From: Butyriboletus loyo
Taxonomy: Eukaryota; Basidiomycota; Agaricomycetes; Boletales; Boletaceae
Length of the DNA stretch: 44,973 nt
NCBI GenBank assembly: GCA_038093515.1
Contig: JBBPSI010000197.1
Location: forward strand, 1-44,973
Direction of reading: 5' to 3'
The translations under genes and the position numbers were made by a program. Shown here piece after piece: positions 14,219 through 25,370 of the stretch. The notes beneath the pieces are model-generated. The model worked only from the letters and a program-made list of their open reading frames with translations. It did not search any database and had not been told where the DNA came from. Each line of letters opens with the position of its first letter. Position 1 is the stretch's first letter.

Positions 14219-15160
14219 CTAGAGCCCTCTCAACACTCTCAGTACCTCCTGCGTTTCCGGTTTATTCAGCTCCTTGCTCCATCTAGACGTTCTTTTTTCC
14301 TTCTTGGTCAAGCGTGGACGAGATATCGATACCAGGGACATGAGCGATGTTCGCTTGCTCTCTCTCCTGTTATCCCTCGCGTTCGTGCTGGTCGTCGTCG
14401 TCGTCGTCGTCGTTGGCGACGTAGGCGTGACAGGTAATGAGAACCGGATCACGTCCGCTCGCACAGGCTGCGGACTTGAAAGCGATGCAGGACGGACCCT
14501 TCCTGATCCGAGACGCACCGCACCGTCCGGATCAGCGGAGGCGACCGGGACGGAAGCAAATTCGGGTGTTTCAGGGTCAAAGGATTGTTCCGGCTGGACT
14601 GCGGCTGTCGTCTCCGTCTCCGCCTCCGCCTGCATCTGCGTCTCCACGTCTGGCACGAGCGTGGAGCACGTGGAGAGTGGGGATTCTGGAGGTTCTTCTG
14701 AGATCGTGTGTGTGGTGGGTAGTTGGAAGGAGACGCGGCGCGTGTTGGGCCGTGTTGGCGCTGGCGGCTCGAGCTGCGACACGCCGGCTATGTGCGGCTG
14801 TGATCCGACTGCACGTGGGAGAGCGGGTGCCGTCGGAGGTGGGGGGGTTGGCTGTGTGGGGTCTCGTCCGATGATGAGGATGGGGGTGAGTGCGTCTGGG
14901 ACGGGGAACGTGCCGGAGGATGTGGCGATTGGCGACTGGGCGATAGGACTCAGAAGGGTGGGGACGAAGATGGAGAGGGGTCGCGTGGTGGATGGGGTAT
15001 CGGTGGAGGGAATATGGATCGGTTCGAGCGGCGACGGGACGGAACGACGCGCGTCGGACGAAGATGATTCAGAAGTGGACCGTCGAGCGTTTTCACTGGG
15101 TCCCTGACGACTTCGAAGGCGGAATATGCGGGAGAGAGAGAAAGAGAGTCGTTTGAACAT
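14219..15160 (-). CDS. Ser/Thr/Pro-rich low-complexity protein, unknown function
   Basis: A single open frame of 313 residues starts at the ATG at 15160, with an N-terminus MFKRLSFSLSRIFRLRSRQ that is short, basic and amphipathic. The frame stays open upstream to 15409 but the extra residues look like 5' leader. The body is disordered: Ser, Pro and Thr dominate, with PTPPPPTAPALP, an acidic run EAETETT, and an eight-residue Thr tract encoded by the GTC repeat at 14391-14413. The C-terminus RWSKELNKPETQEVLRVL is the only segment that looks folded (helical) and could be a docking motif. I do not recognise a family. The opposite strand is also open over much of this length because of the codon bias; I prefer this strand because of its ATG, basic N-terminus and helical tail. 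Confidence 0.6.
   Translation of the reverse strand: MFKRLSFSLSRIFRLRSRQGPSENARRSTSESSSSDARRSVPSPLEPIHIPSTDTPSTTRPLSIFVPTLLSPIAQSPIATSSGTFPVPDALTPILIIGRDPTQPTPPPPTAPALPRAVGSQPHIAGVSQLEPPAPTRPNTRRVSFQLPTTHTISEEPPESPLSTCSTLVPDVETQMQAEAETETTAAVQPEQSFDPETPEFASVPVASADPDGAVRLGSGRVRPASLSSPQPVRADVIRFSLPVTPTSPTTTTTTTTSTNARDNRRESKRTSLMSLVSISRPRLTKKEKRTSRWSKELNKPETQEVLRVLRGL
14391..14413. repeat. GTC trinucleotide microsatellite inside a coding region
   Basis: About seven and a half GTC units. On the minus strand they encode a Thr run in the low-complexity protein. Length changes in multiples of three would leave the frame intact. Confidence 0.9.
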
Positions 15161-16071
15161 CGTGATGATGGTGCGCTTGTCTGAAAGGGTTACCTGCACC
15201 CGATGGAAGAGGGGCTCGCTGGGGATGTCGAGGAGGGCAAGGTCGGACGATGAAGCACAGTGGCGATTCCTTAAGAAGAGGGTCTCACTTGAGAGCTGTA
15301 CTATAACAATGGACGTTGCAACAAGCGCCGGCAGAACGATCACCGGATGATGATGGGTGCCGTGGTAATGCGCAGCTATCATGGACCGCCTCAGTGATTT
15401 CAAGTACATAATATAAATTTTACAGATTTATGGTGGTTTAGACATTCAGAGCATCATTGGAGTGAAAGCAGACTTTGATGTCGAATCGAACAAACATTTC
15501 GCGTTTTGTCCATGTCAGTTCCAATAGGAAACCAAACACTTGAGAGTGAAAAGGTTTCCGAACAGAAGAGTACAACGGGGACGACCGAACCACCAAGCGA
15601 TGCAACCTTACAATTGAATGTAATGGCCTGCATCAGTAAAACAGTTGCTGGTTTCCGATGCTACCGAGTGTAGCCGAGTGCTACAGACAGCTAACCGGTG
15701 GTTCCGACCAATAACCGTTTCACTGATGTGGAAATAAATTCCGAGCAGGCTTATGCAAATGATACCGATGACAGAGAAGGAGGAAACCGAGCGTGGGCTG
15801 GAGGTACCGGTATCCTCCGACGCGAGAACCATCACTACAGTCCACGAGTGTCGTGGTATGGACTCATATTAAGCGGGATGCGCCGGAGGGGATTCCAGAC
15901 AAGTCCGAGTCAACTTCTATCTTCCATGTCAACAATTGGTGTTCTTCATCCGTTCTTCTACAATCTCTGCCACTGCTTTGCGCCGGTTCTATTGACCACT
16001 CCGTCAGCATGGCATGTCTTCCATCCCAGGAGAGACTTGAAGCTTGAACCTCGCCAGACCTCCACGACCGC
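15161..16071. other. Intergenic region holding a solo dispersed repeat
   Basis: Apart from the repeat at 15637-15724 I see no gene. Bases up to about 15410 are the probable leader and promoter of the minus-strand gene. Bases 15725-16071 have short frames with no recognisable protein. Confidence 0.4.
15637..15724 (+). repeat. Dispersed repeat R1, copy A
   Basis: This 88-base segment runs from taaaacagttgctggtttcc to accaataaccgtttcact. The same sequence occurs in reverse orientation at 38446-38534 and its last 46 bases occur at 37311-37356. Internally it carries ccgagtgtagccgagtg, a short direct repeat. Copy A stands alone, with no partner within several kilobases. Confidence 0.85.
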
Positions 16072-16609
16072 CAAGTATCACCCAAATTCCTTCAAGAGCA
16101 TCGAGATTCCCCAACTCGTCAGCACCTCGTAGACGATATCATCGCACTCTATAGTTGTCAGCCCACCATCGAACGTATCAAACACTATCCTCTGACTGCA
16201 TCCGGGATGATCGATGACCGGTTGACCAGTCACGACGACAGTCCGAAATCCGAGGATGTACGATGTCCCTGCTCGTTCTTGAACCGAGTGAGGTCCCGAT
16301 CGTCCCCGACAACTTCGTACCTTTCATTCGTCCCAGAGCTTGGGAAGAACGAACCATGGGGCTGCCATCTCGTATCGATTATTTGCGCAGAAAAACCGAG
16401 GCCAGAGGTATTCAGGTCTTGGACGTACAGATGGATCCCAGTACAGGCGATCGTCAACACCTTGTGTCTCTTTGGCTCTCGACCCAGGGACCGTCGATTC
16501 GGATTTCATCCAGATTAAGGACCACAAGGATCAAGTCAACGACAAGGAGTACTCTCACGAAGGCGAAGGAGTCAGGTTCAGCTTCCAGGAGTGGCCGCCA
16601 AGTATCTGA
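16072..16609 (+). pseudogene. SnoaL/NTF2-like protein relic
   Basis: The opening frame reads FLQEHRDSPTRQHLVDDIIA then LYSCQPTIERI, resembling the first helix of fungal SnoaL/NTF2-like proteins. The middle (about 16360-16440) reads GLPSRIDYLRRKTEARGIQV in another frame. The end (about 16500-16605) reads DHKDQVNDKEYSHEGEGVRF in a third frame, matching the closing strands of that family. No set of GT-AG introns that I found joins the three, so I treat it as broken by indels. Such small alpha+beta barrels bind ligands or act on small substrates. Assignment rests on remembered family patterns and is tentative. Confidence 0.42.
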
Positions 16610-17053
16610 GTAGTCCAGATGTAAGTAGAAGCTTTTCTGGAATCAGCATGCTGCAACAGAGGAGATCAATAAGTATGGGACGTAGAGATTTGGAGTGACA
16701 AGGTTCGTACTGGAATGTCGGCTTGTCGACAACTTTTCGTGGGAACTTGACCAATGTTCGACTCGGGTTTCAACCATTCTCCCTGGCAACTTTGTGAACA
16801 CCATTAACAGTGACACGACAACGCTAGCTGTCAGCAAATTCCATCAGGTTGTTTCCAAGTACAAAATACTGCCTGCCTTCCAAAATGCTTCTGGAAATAA
16901 AAGCCTTCAAATTGGGTTTCGCTGAACAAAGCAACTGGTCACCCTGACACATCGGCGCTTTGTGCTTTGATCGAGCCACTCCTCCACATACTTATATCAA
17001 TCCTGAGCGGATATGTAGTCCACTCCGCGTATACTCGTTCTTGATTCCACACC
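16610..17053. other. Upstream region of the 17.05-kb gene
   Basis: No coding sequence is supported. This interval should contain the promoter and 5' UTR of the following gene. No clear element was seen. Confidence 0.4.
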
Positions 17054-19399
17054 ATGTCGTCTCTCGCTAGTACAGCCAACCAGTCGGCGAGCAGACCACA
17101 ACACCGAAATCGCCACAGTTCCAACTCGAATACGTCATTGTCATCGAGCGTTCGCGAGCACGGTGCTGGCTCGGAATTCAGCTTTACCTCAGGCCGGAAT
17201 GACGCGCCGACATGGCCTGCCACCAGATCTACCTCCCGTCAGCCTTCCGAAGCCTCTGAAACGACGATGCTAGGCGGGTTTTATGATGGTGGCAAGTTTG
17301 ATGACACGTCCTATGTCACTCTCCAGGACGAGTTTCCGTGGCACGAAGTCGGTGTCAACAAGTATACGCACAGGATTCCGGCTACGATCGTCCCCGCGTT
17401 GTTGCAATCAGTCACCGACGTTTCTCCCTCTCGATCTTCATTGGGTGGGGAAGAAGACGAGTTTCGCGAGGTGGACGAAGACTCGAGTGTTTCAGGAGAT
17501 GTCGTGCCACGATATTCTGTGGCGCAAAAAGGAAAGTGGAAAGCTCGCAAGGACGATCATGTCAGTCGCCGGCTTAGATCTCCGAGCCTCCAGTTCCATT
17601 TTGACAGCGTTTCCAACGTGAGTCTGTTCATGTCCTTGGTTGATGGGGCTGGTTCGAACTCACATCGCTGTAGTCTGTTGAGGACTGGGTCATCCATAAC
17701 AGACCAATTCTGCAAGATTACGCTGACCGCCAGACGTCGTTGCCCCTGAGGCGCAGGCTTGAGGTTTCAGTAAGTGTACCATGAACCTCCTATACACATC
17801 TCGTCTGATGTGTGTTAGATAAATGAACCGTCCCGGTTTATTCTGGGTGCAATCCAGCTGCTCGTCAATCGCGACCAGAGAGGCTGTACTGAGCGTTCTC
17901 GGCAGCTCGGTCCCCAGCTTATAGAAAACTTTGTGGATATCGACCGCTGGGCGAAAGAGTATTTTCGATCCCAACATGGTACACAAGCCGTGGACAGTGA
18001 CGTTTCGACCGTAAGTTTGACAATGTCATTCATTGCTATTAGTCACTGAATCCTCACCTCTTCCTACCCAGCTATTGACGATAGTGATGAACAATTTCTA
18101 CGAAGGTCAAGTCCAGCTGATTGACCGGTTAGTCGAGTTTGCTCTCGAGAACATGCGCATTTGTGGCAGAAGCAGTCTGGGTGTTGAGGATTTCGCGTTC
18201 GGTTTTGGTTAGTCCTCGGATGTGATCTCTGGAAAGGTCGATTTCGACCAAGATTTGTTAGACTTCAAGATGAGCCAGGATCTACCTTTTTATGTTGAGA
18301 CGAGTTCACAGATCAGAGAACGTGGGCGGCCAGCTTTCATACTTGCACTGTAGACTGACACGTCCTTGAAGCCCTTCCGATCCGTGCTGTAGAGGTGCGA
18401 TCCACCTTGCAACCAGTGAAAACAAGCTCTGGCCGTCAAGTGAAGCCTTCGAAGCGCGCACAAGCGGCTTCTGAGCAAGCCCAGACAAATGCAAGTAGGA
18501 AACGAAACAAGGGCAAAAATACCTCGCAGGTAAAGGAAAAACGAGCTGCGAACGGCTCTGTCCCGACTGCGCGTCAAAAGAAGGGTCCCACACAACCCTC
18601 TTCTGACCGTACGGCTGAAACGCCCCTGCCGTCGCAGGCTGAGCCTCGTGTGACGGCGCTTGCTCCGCCGAAAACGACCTCCGAGCTCACAAAGCATCGT
18701 CCCACACAGTCATCAAATCTCGGACTACCCCCGATCTTACCTGGTTCGTCGTCAACAGCCAGAAATACGCGCGTACAATCGGATGGCAGTTGCAAGTCAA
18801 AGCCCAGTGCCGCTGCCTTGACAGATAGTCTGAGAGCCACTGGCTCCTCGGGATCAAACATCACCGTCCGCTCACCGCCTCGCCTGAAGATCATAATCCC
18901 TAGGTTGAGTTTGCCAGGTTCGACGGTGCCCGCGACGAGCGAATCAGGACCGAGTGACACAAATAGTTCGGCGAACGCCCCAGGGAGTACGGATAGGGGG
19001 CGTGGTGCTTTACGTTCCGGAAGCACCCGACCTCGAGGTTCTCGCCATGGCCGTGGTCGTGGACGCGGACGTGGGAACAGGTCATTGACAGTGAGGGCGG
19101 AGATTCCCGGAGCTATGCTCGGCAGCACTGGGTTAGTAACACATGGAGCGGGCGCAGGCGATACAAGGGCATCTGTCGTCAACCCGCCTGTGGCGCACCC
19201 AACCCTGGTCGATGCTCTGAGGAGTGCCGTAGACACGACCTCTGGGGCACGGCCATATGGCGCTGATAATAGTAATGTTCCTTGCGACGACCGTCCCTCT
19301 TCGTCACAGGGCACGCATACAGGAAAGTGCCTTGCGCCGCTGAACGACCCCGGTCACCGACAGGAAAAGAAACGCAAACTGGACGACTGCGAAGATTAG
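17054..19399 (+). CDS. Unknown 691-residue protein with a folded middle and a basic, RG-rich tail
   Basis: Six exons join in frame: 17054-17617, 17674-17769, 17819-18010, 18072-18207, 18262-18321 and 18372-19399. Residues 1-75 are Ser/Asn-rich and disordered. Residues about 80-350 are mixed hydrophobic and charged and probably folded, mostly helical. Examples are SYVTLQDEFPWHEVGVNKYT, then RFILGAIQLLVNRDQRG, IENFVDIDRWAKEYF and LLTIVMNNFYEGQVQLIDRL. The remainder is Ser/Pro/Lys-rich with many basic dipeptides, an arginine-glycine tract GRGRGRGRGN near residue 570, and a closing KKRKLDD that looks like a nuclear localisation signal. RG tracts commonly bind RNA or nucleic acid, so a nuclear role is an inference. 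I recognise no named family. The last intron (18322-18371) has a CTGAC branch site and is required to reach the tail in frame. Confidence 0.7.
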
Positions 19400-19658
19400 G
19401 AGAGGGCTGTCTATCCCAAGTTTAGGGCTCGGTGATTCCCCGCCTCCCATTTGTTTGCATCTCGGGGAGTGATCCGAGTAAAATTGTTATCTCGAAGGAC
19501 CACGTCGGTCTACTATGTTGTTCGCAATTTTAGGTGACCGTGTCCATAGAGCGCTGAAAACATGTACATATTCATAGTTTTGGTCGCGGTCGAATCACGT
19601 TGAATGGAATTGTAGTGGAATTAGCCTCGTTGGGTCCAATCGCAGACGTACTATAATG
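19400..19658. other. Short interval between convergent genes
   Basis: No gene; 3' UTRs of the two converging genes are expected here. Confidence 0.5.
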
Positions 19659-21165
19659 TCATGGCGGCGCACACGCCGGTCTCCATGTCATCGTTACCGC
19701 GATGTTTTTGGTAGGAGATTTTCCACCCAGATTCGACGCTGCCTTTCTCTTTCCTTTATTAACATGTGATTTGGAATTCTTTTGAGTGCCGCCGACAGTT
19801 GATACGGAAGGCCGCCGCTGGCCCGAACCAGTGATTCGCCGCACCAACTCGGCTTGCAAATATGGGTCGTACTTCATCTTCTTAAGGATCATCTGGTCGA
19901 CCCTGCTGCCGTTGGTTTCCTTGCCAGTCTTGTCGTTCTTGATGGACCGAATACGAAGCTGAATTCGGTGCGTGATTGTATCCGAGTCGGGATCGAAACG
20001 TACATATAGCTTCATACGGACGTTGACCTCAACAATGTCACCGTCATTCGGCTTTACGGTGGTACTCTAGCATGGATGAACGTGCTGAGACGACCATGTA
20101 CGTACGTCAGGGGAAAGGATTTTCACATCCTGTAATTCTTGCTCGTAGGTAGCAAGAGGGTCGACGAGATCTGTGATATACGTGTGCCGGCTGTTGGTAC
20201 CGACCACGGTCCTGTTACCTGCTGGTCAGAGTTCGTTGCTTCGTTCGAAGAGCTAAACAGTTCACCCGTCCTTGTTGTTTTGTTGTTGTTGTTGTTTTTT
20301 CAGTGGAGGATGCACCGCTCTGCCTTCTGATAGCAGCGACTTCTCGTGGTTTACCTGTGTCACATGAAAATCAATCATCGTGACATGTGCTGGAAATGGA
20401 TCGGGTGCGCTCGGACTAACAAGGATTTTTGATTCTAGTCGACTACGTGGTCTGCGGTATAATGATACATGGAATAGAGAGACCGACCTCCGATGTTATT
20501 ACGCTGTATCTTGGGATAGAATGTCCTTGAACAGTGCCTCGGTAGTACTGACCATGAGTACCCAGCTGTTGTCCATTTCGCGCCAACAATGTTTTACGCC
20601 AGGCCTTTTATTGGGTGGAATTCCTAAAACACAAACTGTTTCAGCGTGGTATGGATCACATGAGCAGAAACGTATGAGCATTTTGCAACTCCTCAACTTC
20701 CCCGCACAGAGACATGATGGTCTCAAAAGCATAGCGAGAACAGTCGGTAGCTCGAGTTGCTGAAACATTACATCTGTGGTTTCCATGTTTGAAACATGGA
20801 CCAATATGTGAGCAAACTGGCCCGAACACTCGAGGACCGCCAGGAATTTCAGAGTCAGAATTTCACCAGAAGTGGCCACCCAGTACCCAGCTGAATCGCG
20901 AGTCTGGGGGCACATTGGGCACGGGTTGTTGTTTACAGCCACCTTCGTCGCCACGGCGGATGCAGCATCTGCAGAGGTTGCGCACGTAAAGAGGGCTCTC
21001 CACGGCGGAGTGGAGATATACGAATCGTCTTCGTCAGCGGCAAAGCGACCAGCATCACCAGCTTCACACTCAACGCCGAGGTCACTGGAAGCACGATCAT
21101 CCGGGCCGTCGCCACTAGCATAACCATTCTCACCATCGGAGTTGTGATACAGAAACCAGGCAAAC
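19659..21165 (-). CDS. Unrecognised multi-exon protein (5' end not located)
   Basis: Minus-strand exons supported by frame: about 21165-20503, 20451-20355, an exon ending at 20106 that covers about 20210-20106, and 20066-19659 with the stop. The first reads RFAWFLYHNSDGENG, then an acidic region, then NNNPCPMCPQTRDSAGYW and a Cys-containing stretch. The second reads LESKILVSPSAPDPFPAHVT. The last reads VKPNDGDIVEVNVRMKLYVR and ends in a Lys/Ser-rich tail. The CPMC pair and further cysteines could bind a metal, but there is no full zinc-finger pattern. Splicing between the second and third exons is uncertain: a donor at about 20341 would keep the frame. No ATG is assigned; an upstream exon is expected beyond 21165. 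I recognise no family. Confidence 0.5.
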
Positions 21166-23978
21166 CTAACCTTTACAGTTTATAGTCAATTATATAACGA
21201 TTATCCCACGAATATCTGCAACGCTCGTTTGCAGGTGCCTGGCCATTTGCTGCGGACAAAACCCTCCTCCACCATTATCGTGGGAAAAGGGGATCCATGA
21301 CAAATATTCATGACGGGTGCGAAGATAAATATTCTCACGTAGACCGAGACTCGATCGCCGGATCGTTGGGATCGATTGTCAGCGTCAGCCCGTTACAAAG
21401 AGCACATAATATTCAATCCGAGGAACAACTCGAAAAGAAAGAAAGATAGTGTGACATAATAGATTTAGCTCGTCGACAAGTACATTGGGATCTTTTGTAT
21501 CAACAATCAGGATATCTATGATAGGAGCATTCCCATCTCTCACTCGAAGGCCGTCCCTCCAGACCAACAGGTGGTCTTCTGTCGCCAACCGCCTTCCTCT
21601 TACCCTACCAGGCTACAACGAGCTTTCTTGCGTGCACGAGTGGAACGTTCATACTCTTCAGCATCAACCGGTATACGCGCGAACCATTGGCATCGTTGCC
21701 CATGGATCTCGTGTTGGGCGCAGCGTTCCACCCGTAACGAGCATATGCACATGTCATGTATGTAACTGGTATAAATCGAAAGGTGCCGGTGAATATCGAA
21801 TATCGACGCGAACGATATAAGAACGACGTTCGATTTCGTCTCGTATTCGCCAGCCTGGATGAGCATACCTTGGCGGTCACGAACTCGGATCGAATGAGAC
21901 GACTTTTTGCATCGTGCAGGTCAGGGTGTGCGCATGACGAGCTTGAGCTTGAGCTTCAAGGACTGTACAGATTATCTAATATTTTCGCGCGCCATCGGTC
22001 CACTAACTAACGTGAGAGAGTCGGGAGATTCGGGGGTTCTCCCCCATGATACCTTTTTTTTTTCCAATTCGAATGTCGCTTGAGCGCATGGCCATTTACA
22101 CGCACAGGTGACCTGTGACCTGTGACCGGTGACCGGTGACCGGTGATGGATGTCGATGATGAACGTGAACGCTTTGGGGATGAGAGAACGTACTTTTGTG
22201 CCATGCAAGTCGAGGTCGGCCGCCAGCGCTTGCTACGCGCTTACTACATACAGACTACATTTACGTACGTAAACCTTTCATGTACCTCGAACGTTCCCTT
22301 TTTTTCCAGATATGATCATCTGACAGCTTTTTTGCTTCCCCATCCGTGGTATGTACGTCAAACCATCAACGCATGCAGGGGCTGTACAAAGCGTGCTGCG
22401 GTTATGTCGCCCATGCCCAACAAAAAAAGGTACGATCGATTGGGGTATTGACGTCGAGCGGTAATGCTTGGATAGATGGGAGACGGAGATCCGAGAAGCT
22501 GTATATCGAGCAGGCACCTAATTTCTGGGGCATGCAATGCAGTAACTTACGTCCGGGGGCCCACCCTTCTTGTGCTTGTCTAGTTCTGGTTCTGGTTCTA
22601 CTACATGCTTTGGTTCCGATCACGCCGCACCGGGTACCTAGCTATGCGCCCAGCATCGAAAAGCTTTACCAAAGAGCGTCTCCCCGGGCCGCATGACCTA
22701 AGAGAAGGTACTTGGAAGCAACGAAACAAAAAATCCTATAATTCGCGTGTAACGAGCTGGATGGTAAGATAAAGGGATGGCACATGGTTAGTTCCATCCG
22801 GTCGCCCATCTCACGAAGATCCTGGTACCCCGAAGTTTATTTGGGAGAAAGGGGGGAGGAGGTATAGTTATAATTAGGGGGTGAAAAGAAAAAAGAAAAA
22901 GAAGGGAGCCCTCCACATACAAGCGGTCACGTGCGTACGTACCTGAGGTGGAGTACTACTAGTCGGCGACTGGTCGTTACCAGGTTCTGAGCAGCCAAGT
23001 CGACTCGTTGATTACAGCGCATCCTTGGGGTGTGGTGTGTTCGATCCGATATCACATTTCACTTGGGGGGCGGGGGCCCGATGTTCGACTTAAAATGGCG
23101 GGGCCAGGGTACTGGAGACGAATTGGCGTTAGAATGAAATGAAGGACATGTGAGAGGTCAGATAGACTTCATGCTTGGATTAACAACTTGACACACACGG
23201 TCGAAGGCCCCGATAAAGTAAACAACTCACATCGATAATGCATGGGAAGAAGGGCGATGGGAAAAGAAGACTCGCCAAGGCCACACTCACCGTCGGGTCC
23301 GTCGCGTGAGCCTGGTGAGGCTAAAGTACGAGTACTTGCCGGTGCTGCGCAAATGTCGTCGTGTTGAAGGGACAACGAGGTCTTTTTCCGTCGTTCCCTT
23401 CCTCTCTCCCTTTTTATTTTATTCTCTTGCTGACTCTGGGGTCGGGTCTTGGCCCAGAGCTTGTGTGGGAGAAAGATACGGTGAACTTCTGGAAGCAGGA
23501 CGACGTGCATCGTGCATACACATAATTGGACAGATTGAACTTTCTGTAAATCTGGCTTGGTGTGAACAAATTCAAGGGTGCTGTGGAGCTCTTGTGGGCT
23601 TGCATTGAATGAGTAGCAACGTGCGACTCGTGAGTGTGGGATTCCTAGGGAAGTATTCACAGCGTGATGAGTGGCCGGGAGAGCGAAACTCACGGGACAT
23701 GGGTGCAATGTATGTTTAGGGGTGCACACATATATAACGACCCTCCACATGCATGCCAGCGGCAGCGATAAACGTACGTACAGTGAGTGGGAACTACCTA
23801 GCGAATACCGAGAGCAGACTACATAAAACCGAGAACAGCGCAAACTACTACATACGATATGACCGCTGCAGCACGTAACAGAAACGGCCCTACACTTTGA
23901 ACACACATACATCACAACACGAATTCCGAGAGAGAGGGAGAGAAAACAAAGATCGTCGCACATACATTGACATGAATA
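21166..23978. other. Long gene-poor interval
   Basis: Frames here are short or compositionally odd. The longest, on the minus strand at 23169-23963, is rich in Cys, Ser and Val with no start context or domain, and I treat it as chance. Visible structure: the heptamer tandem repeat at 22107-22147, purine-rich tracts near 22850-22905, and repeated tgggaga/ggggag runs. It probably includes the 3' UTR of the minus-strand gene ending at 23979. Confidence 0.4.
22107..22147. repeat. Heptamer tandem repeat of palindromic GGTNACC-type units
   Basis: Units read ggtgacc, tgtgacc, tgtgacc, ggtgacc, ggtgacc, ggtgat: about six tandem copies of KGTGACC. The ggtgacc units are interrupted palindromes (GGT-N-ACC), so each can pair with itself or its neighbours. 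Confidence 0.9.
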
Positions 23979-25370
23979 TCAAATCGCTCTCCCGAATGAT
24001 GCGGTCCAGTCTACATTCTTGGACATCTCATCCACCAAGTATTTGGCTGCCTCTGCATTCAGCCCGCAAGCCTGGAGGCGGGTTTGCCAATACGGTGGCT
24101 CATACCCAGAGTGAAACCCGATGCACTTGGAGACCTCGAGCCGAACCTCCAGGGAGCCCCCGCACACACTGACGGCTCTATCGAGCGCTTCGCCGATTGT
24201 CTGCGTGTCAGGAGCAGAATATATATCAAATTGATCAACGTATGGAGGAGGAGCGCCAATACCAGTCGGGCTAGCGTGATCTTCATGGAACTCGTATACC
24301 GGGCTATCTTGACGGACGATGTCATTCGATGAAAGAAGCCCTCCATTCGGTTCCTGCCAATGATGCCGTAACGAGTTTCCGTTGATTGCGTCGGTGTGTC
24401 CTGACTCAACCGAACCTGGAACGGGGCTAGGGATGGGTTGAATCGGAAGTGGACGTGAAGGGGTGGATGGAGACATGAAATCGCATCGGACAGGTGTGGG
24501 AGGCTGCTCAGCATGTAGACCTTTCCTGGATATGCCATTACTCGAGCCTACATCTTGTTCATCAAAGGGGATGGGTGGCAAGGGTACATCCGGAGGACTG
24601 GTTCTTGGTGGCGTTGCTCGGCGGCGACTCGGTGACATGGATCCTGTTGACCGAACCATAGGATGATGTCCAGAATGGAAATCTGACTCCTCTGAAGAAG
24701 TCCGCGGTGAATTAGGGAAGCTTCGCCGCGGTCGAGAACGAGGGATTTCTATCGGCGATGGAGGAATTGGGGTAACGAGGCCATGGGACAAGCCACTACC
24801 GGAATTTTGGTCACGAGGGAAAGACGGTGATGATGAAGTCGCGGAAGCACTAATCGGGGGTGGAGATGCCTGGCCGGCGAATTGAGCGGACGGTTTTATG
24901 TGCTGAGACATTGAATGATATCTGAGATGAAGTCCTGAGTCTTCCAGGGAAGACGTGAGGGGTGAACTCAGGGGTGGTTGTGATATCCTGTTGCGAGGGA
25001 TTTGGATTCGTGGAGTACGAGACTGCGGACCGTGTGGGACACCTCGAGGAAGTGATGACCGTCGATTTATGTTGGGTTTCACAGAAAGGAAATCCGGCAT
25101 TTGTGTGGAGTCCTGCGAAAGGCGCAAAAGAGAGATTGACGGACTGGTTTGCTGTATCGGGGTCACGGGAAGCTCGACTGATGGAGGAGAAGGCCAGTTG
25201 TGTCCTGCACTGTCGGGTGAAGCTGCGGATCTGGGCGCCTGTCTCTGTGACTGTCTCTTGATAAAAGTAGGGAGTGGGAGGTCGGGAGCTCTAGGTAGAA
25301 ACGTCTCTGCTCTTGCATCGCGAAAAGCGCTATGGAGGGAGATGTCCTTGATGAACTTGGGGGACGTCAG
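23979..25370 (-). CDS. Ser/Pro-rich protein with a conserved-looking C-terminal segment, unknown function
   Basis: A single frame is open from 25370 to the stop at 23979 (463 residues). The first in-frame ATG is at 25100, giving 373 residues. A splice acceptor at 25371-25373 suggests that a short upstream exon supplies the true start. Most of the protein is disordered: repeated SP and PPxP motifs (PTPVRCDFMSPSTPSRPLPI, VPLPPIPFDEQ) that could be SH3 or kinase sites. The final 90 residues look folded: PPPYVDQFDIYSAPDTQTIG, then CIGFHSGYEPPYWQTRLQAC and AKYLVDEMSKNVDW. PPPY resembles a WW/NEDD4-type docking site. I do not recognise a family. The gene could act in signalling or polarity, but that is only inferred from composition. 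Confidence 0.6.
   Translation of the reverse strand: MTSPKFIKDISLHSAFRDARAETFLPRAPDLPLPTFIKRQSQRQAPRSAASPDSAGHNWPSPPSVELPVTPIQQTSPSISLLRLSQDSTQMPDFLSVKPNINRRSSLPRGVPHGPQSRTPRIQIPRNRISQPPLSSPLTSSLEDSGLHLRYHSMSQHIKPSAQFAGQASPPPISASATSSSPSFPRDQNSGSGLSHGLVTPIPPSPIEIPRSRPRRSFPNSPRTSSEESDFHSGHHPMVRSTGSMSPSRRRATPPRTSPPDVPLPPIPFDEQDVGSSNGISRKGLHAEQPPTPVRCDFMSPSTPSRPLPIQPIPSPVPGSVESGHTDAINGNSLRHHWQEPNGGLLSSNDIVRQDSPVYEFHEDHASPTGIGAPPPYVDQFDIYSAPDTQTIGEALDRAVSVCGGSLEVRLEVSKCIGFHSGYEPPYWQTRLQACGLNAEAAKYLVDEMSKNVDWTASFGRAI

Noticed and set aside
14274..15107. 277-codon plus-strand frame opposite the low-complexity protein
   Set aside because: It is a mirror of the biased codons on the minus strand, rich in Gly, Val and Ser, with no motif; the minus-strand reading has a better start and tail.
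23169..23963. 264-codon minus-strand frame
   Set aside because: Odd Cys/Ser/Val composition, no domain, no conserved-looking segment; likely chance in the 3' flank of the gene at 23979.
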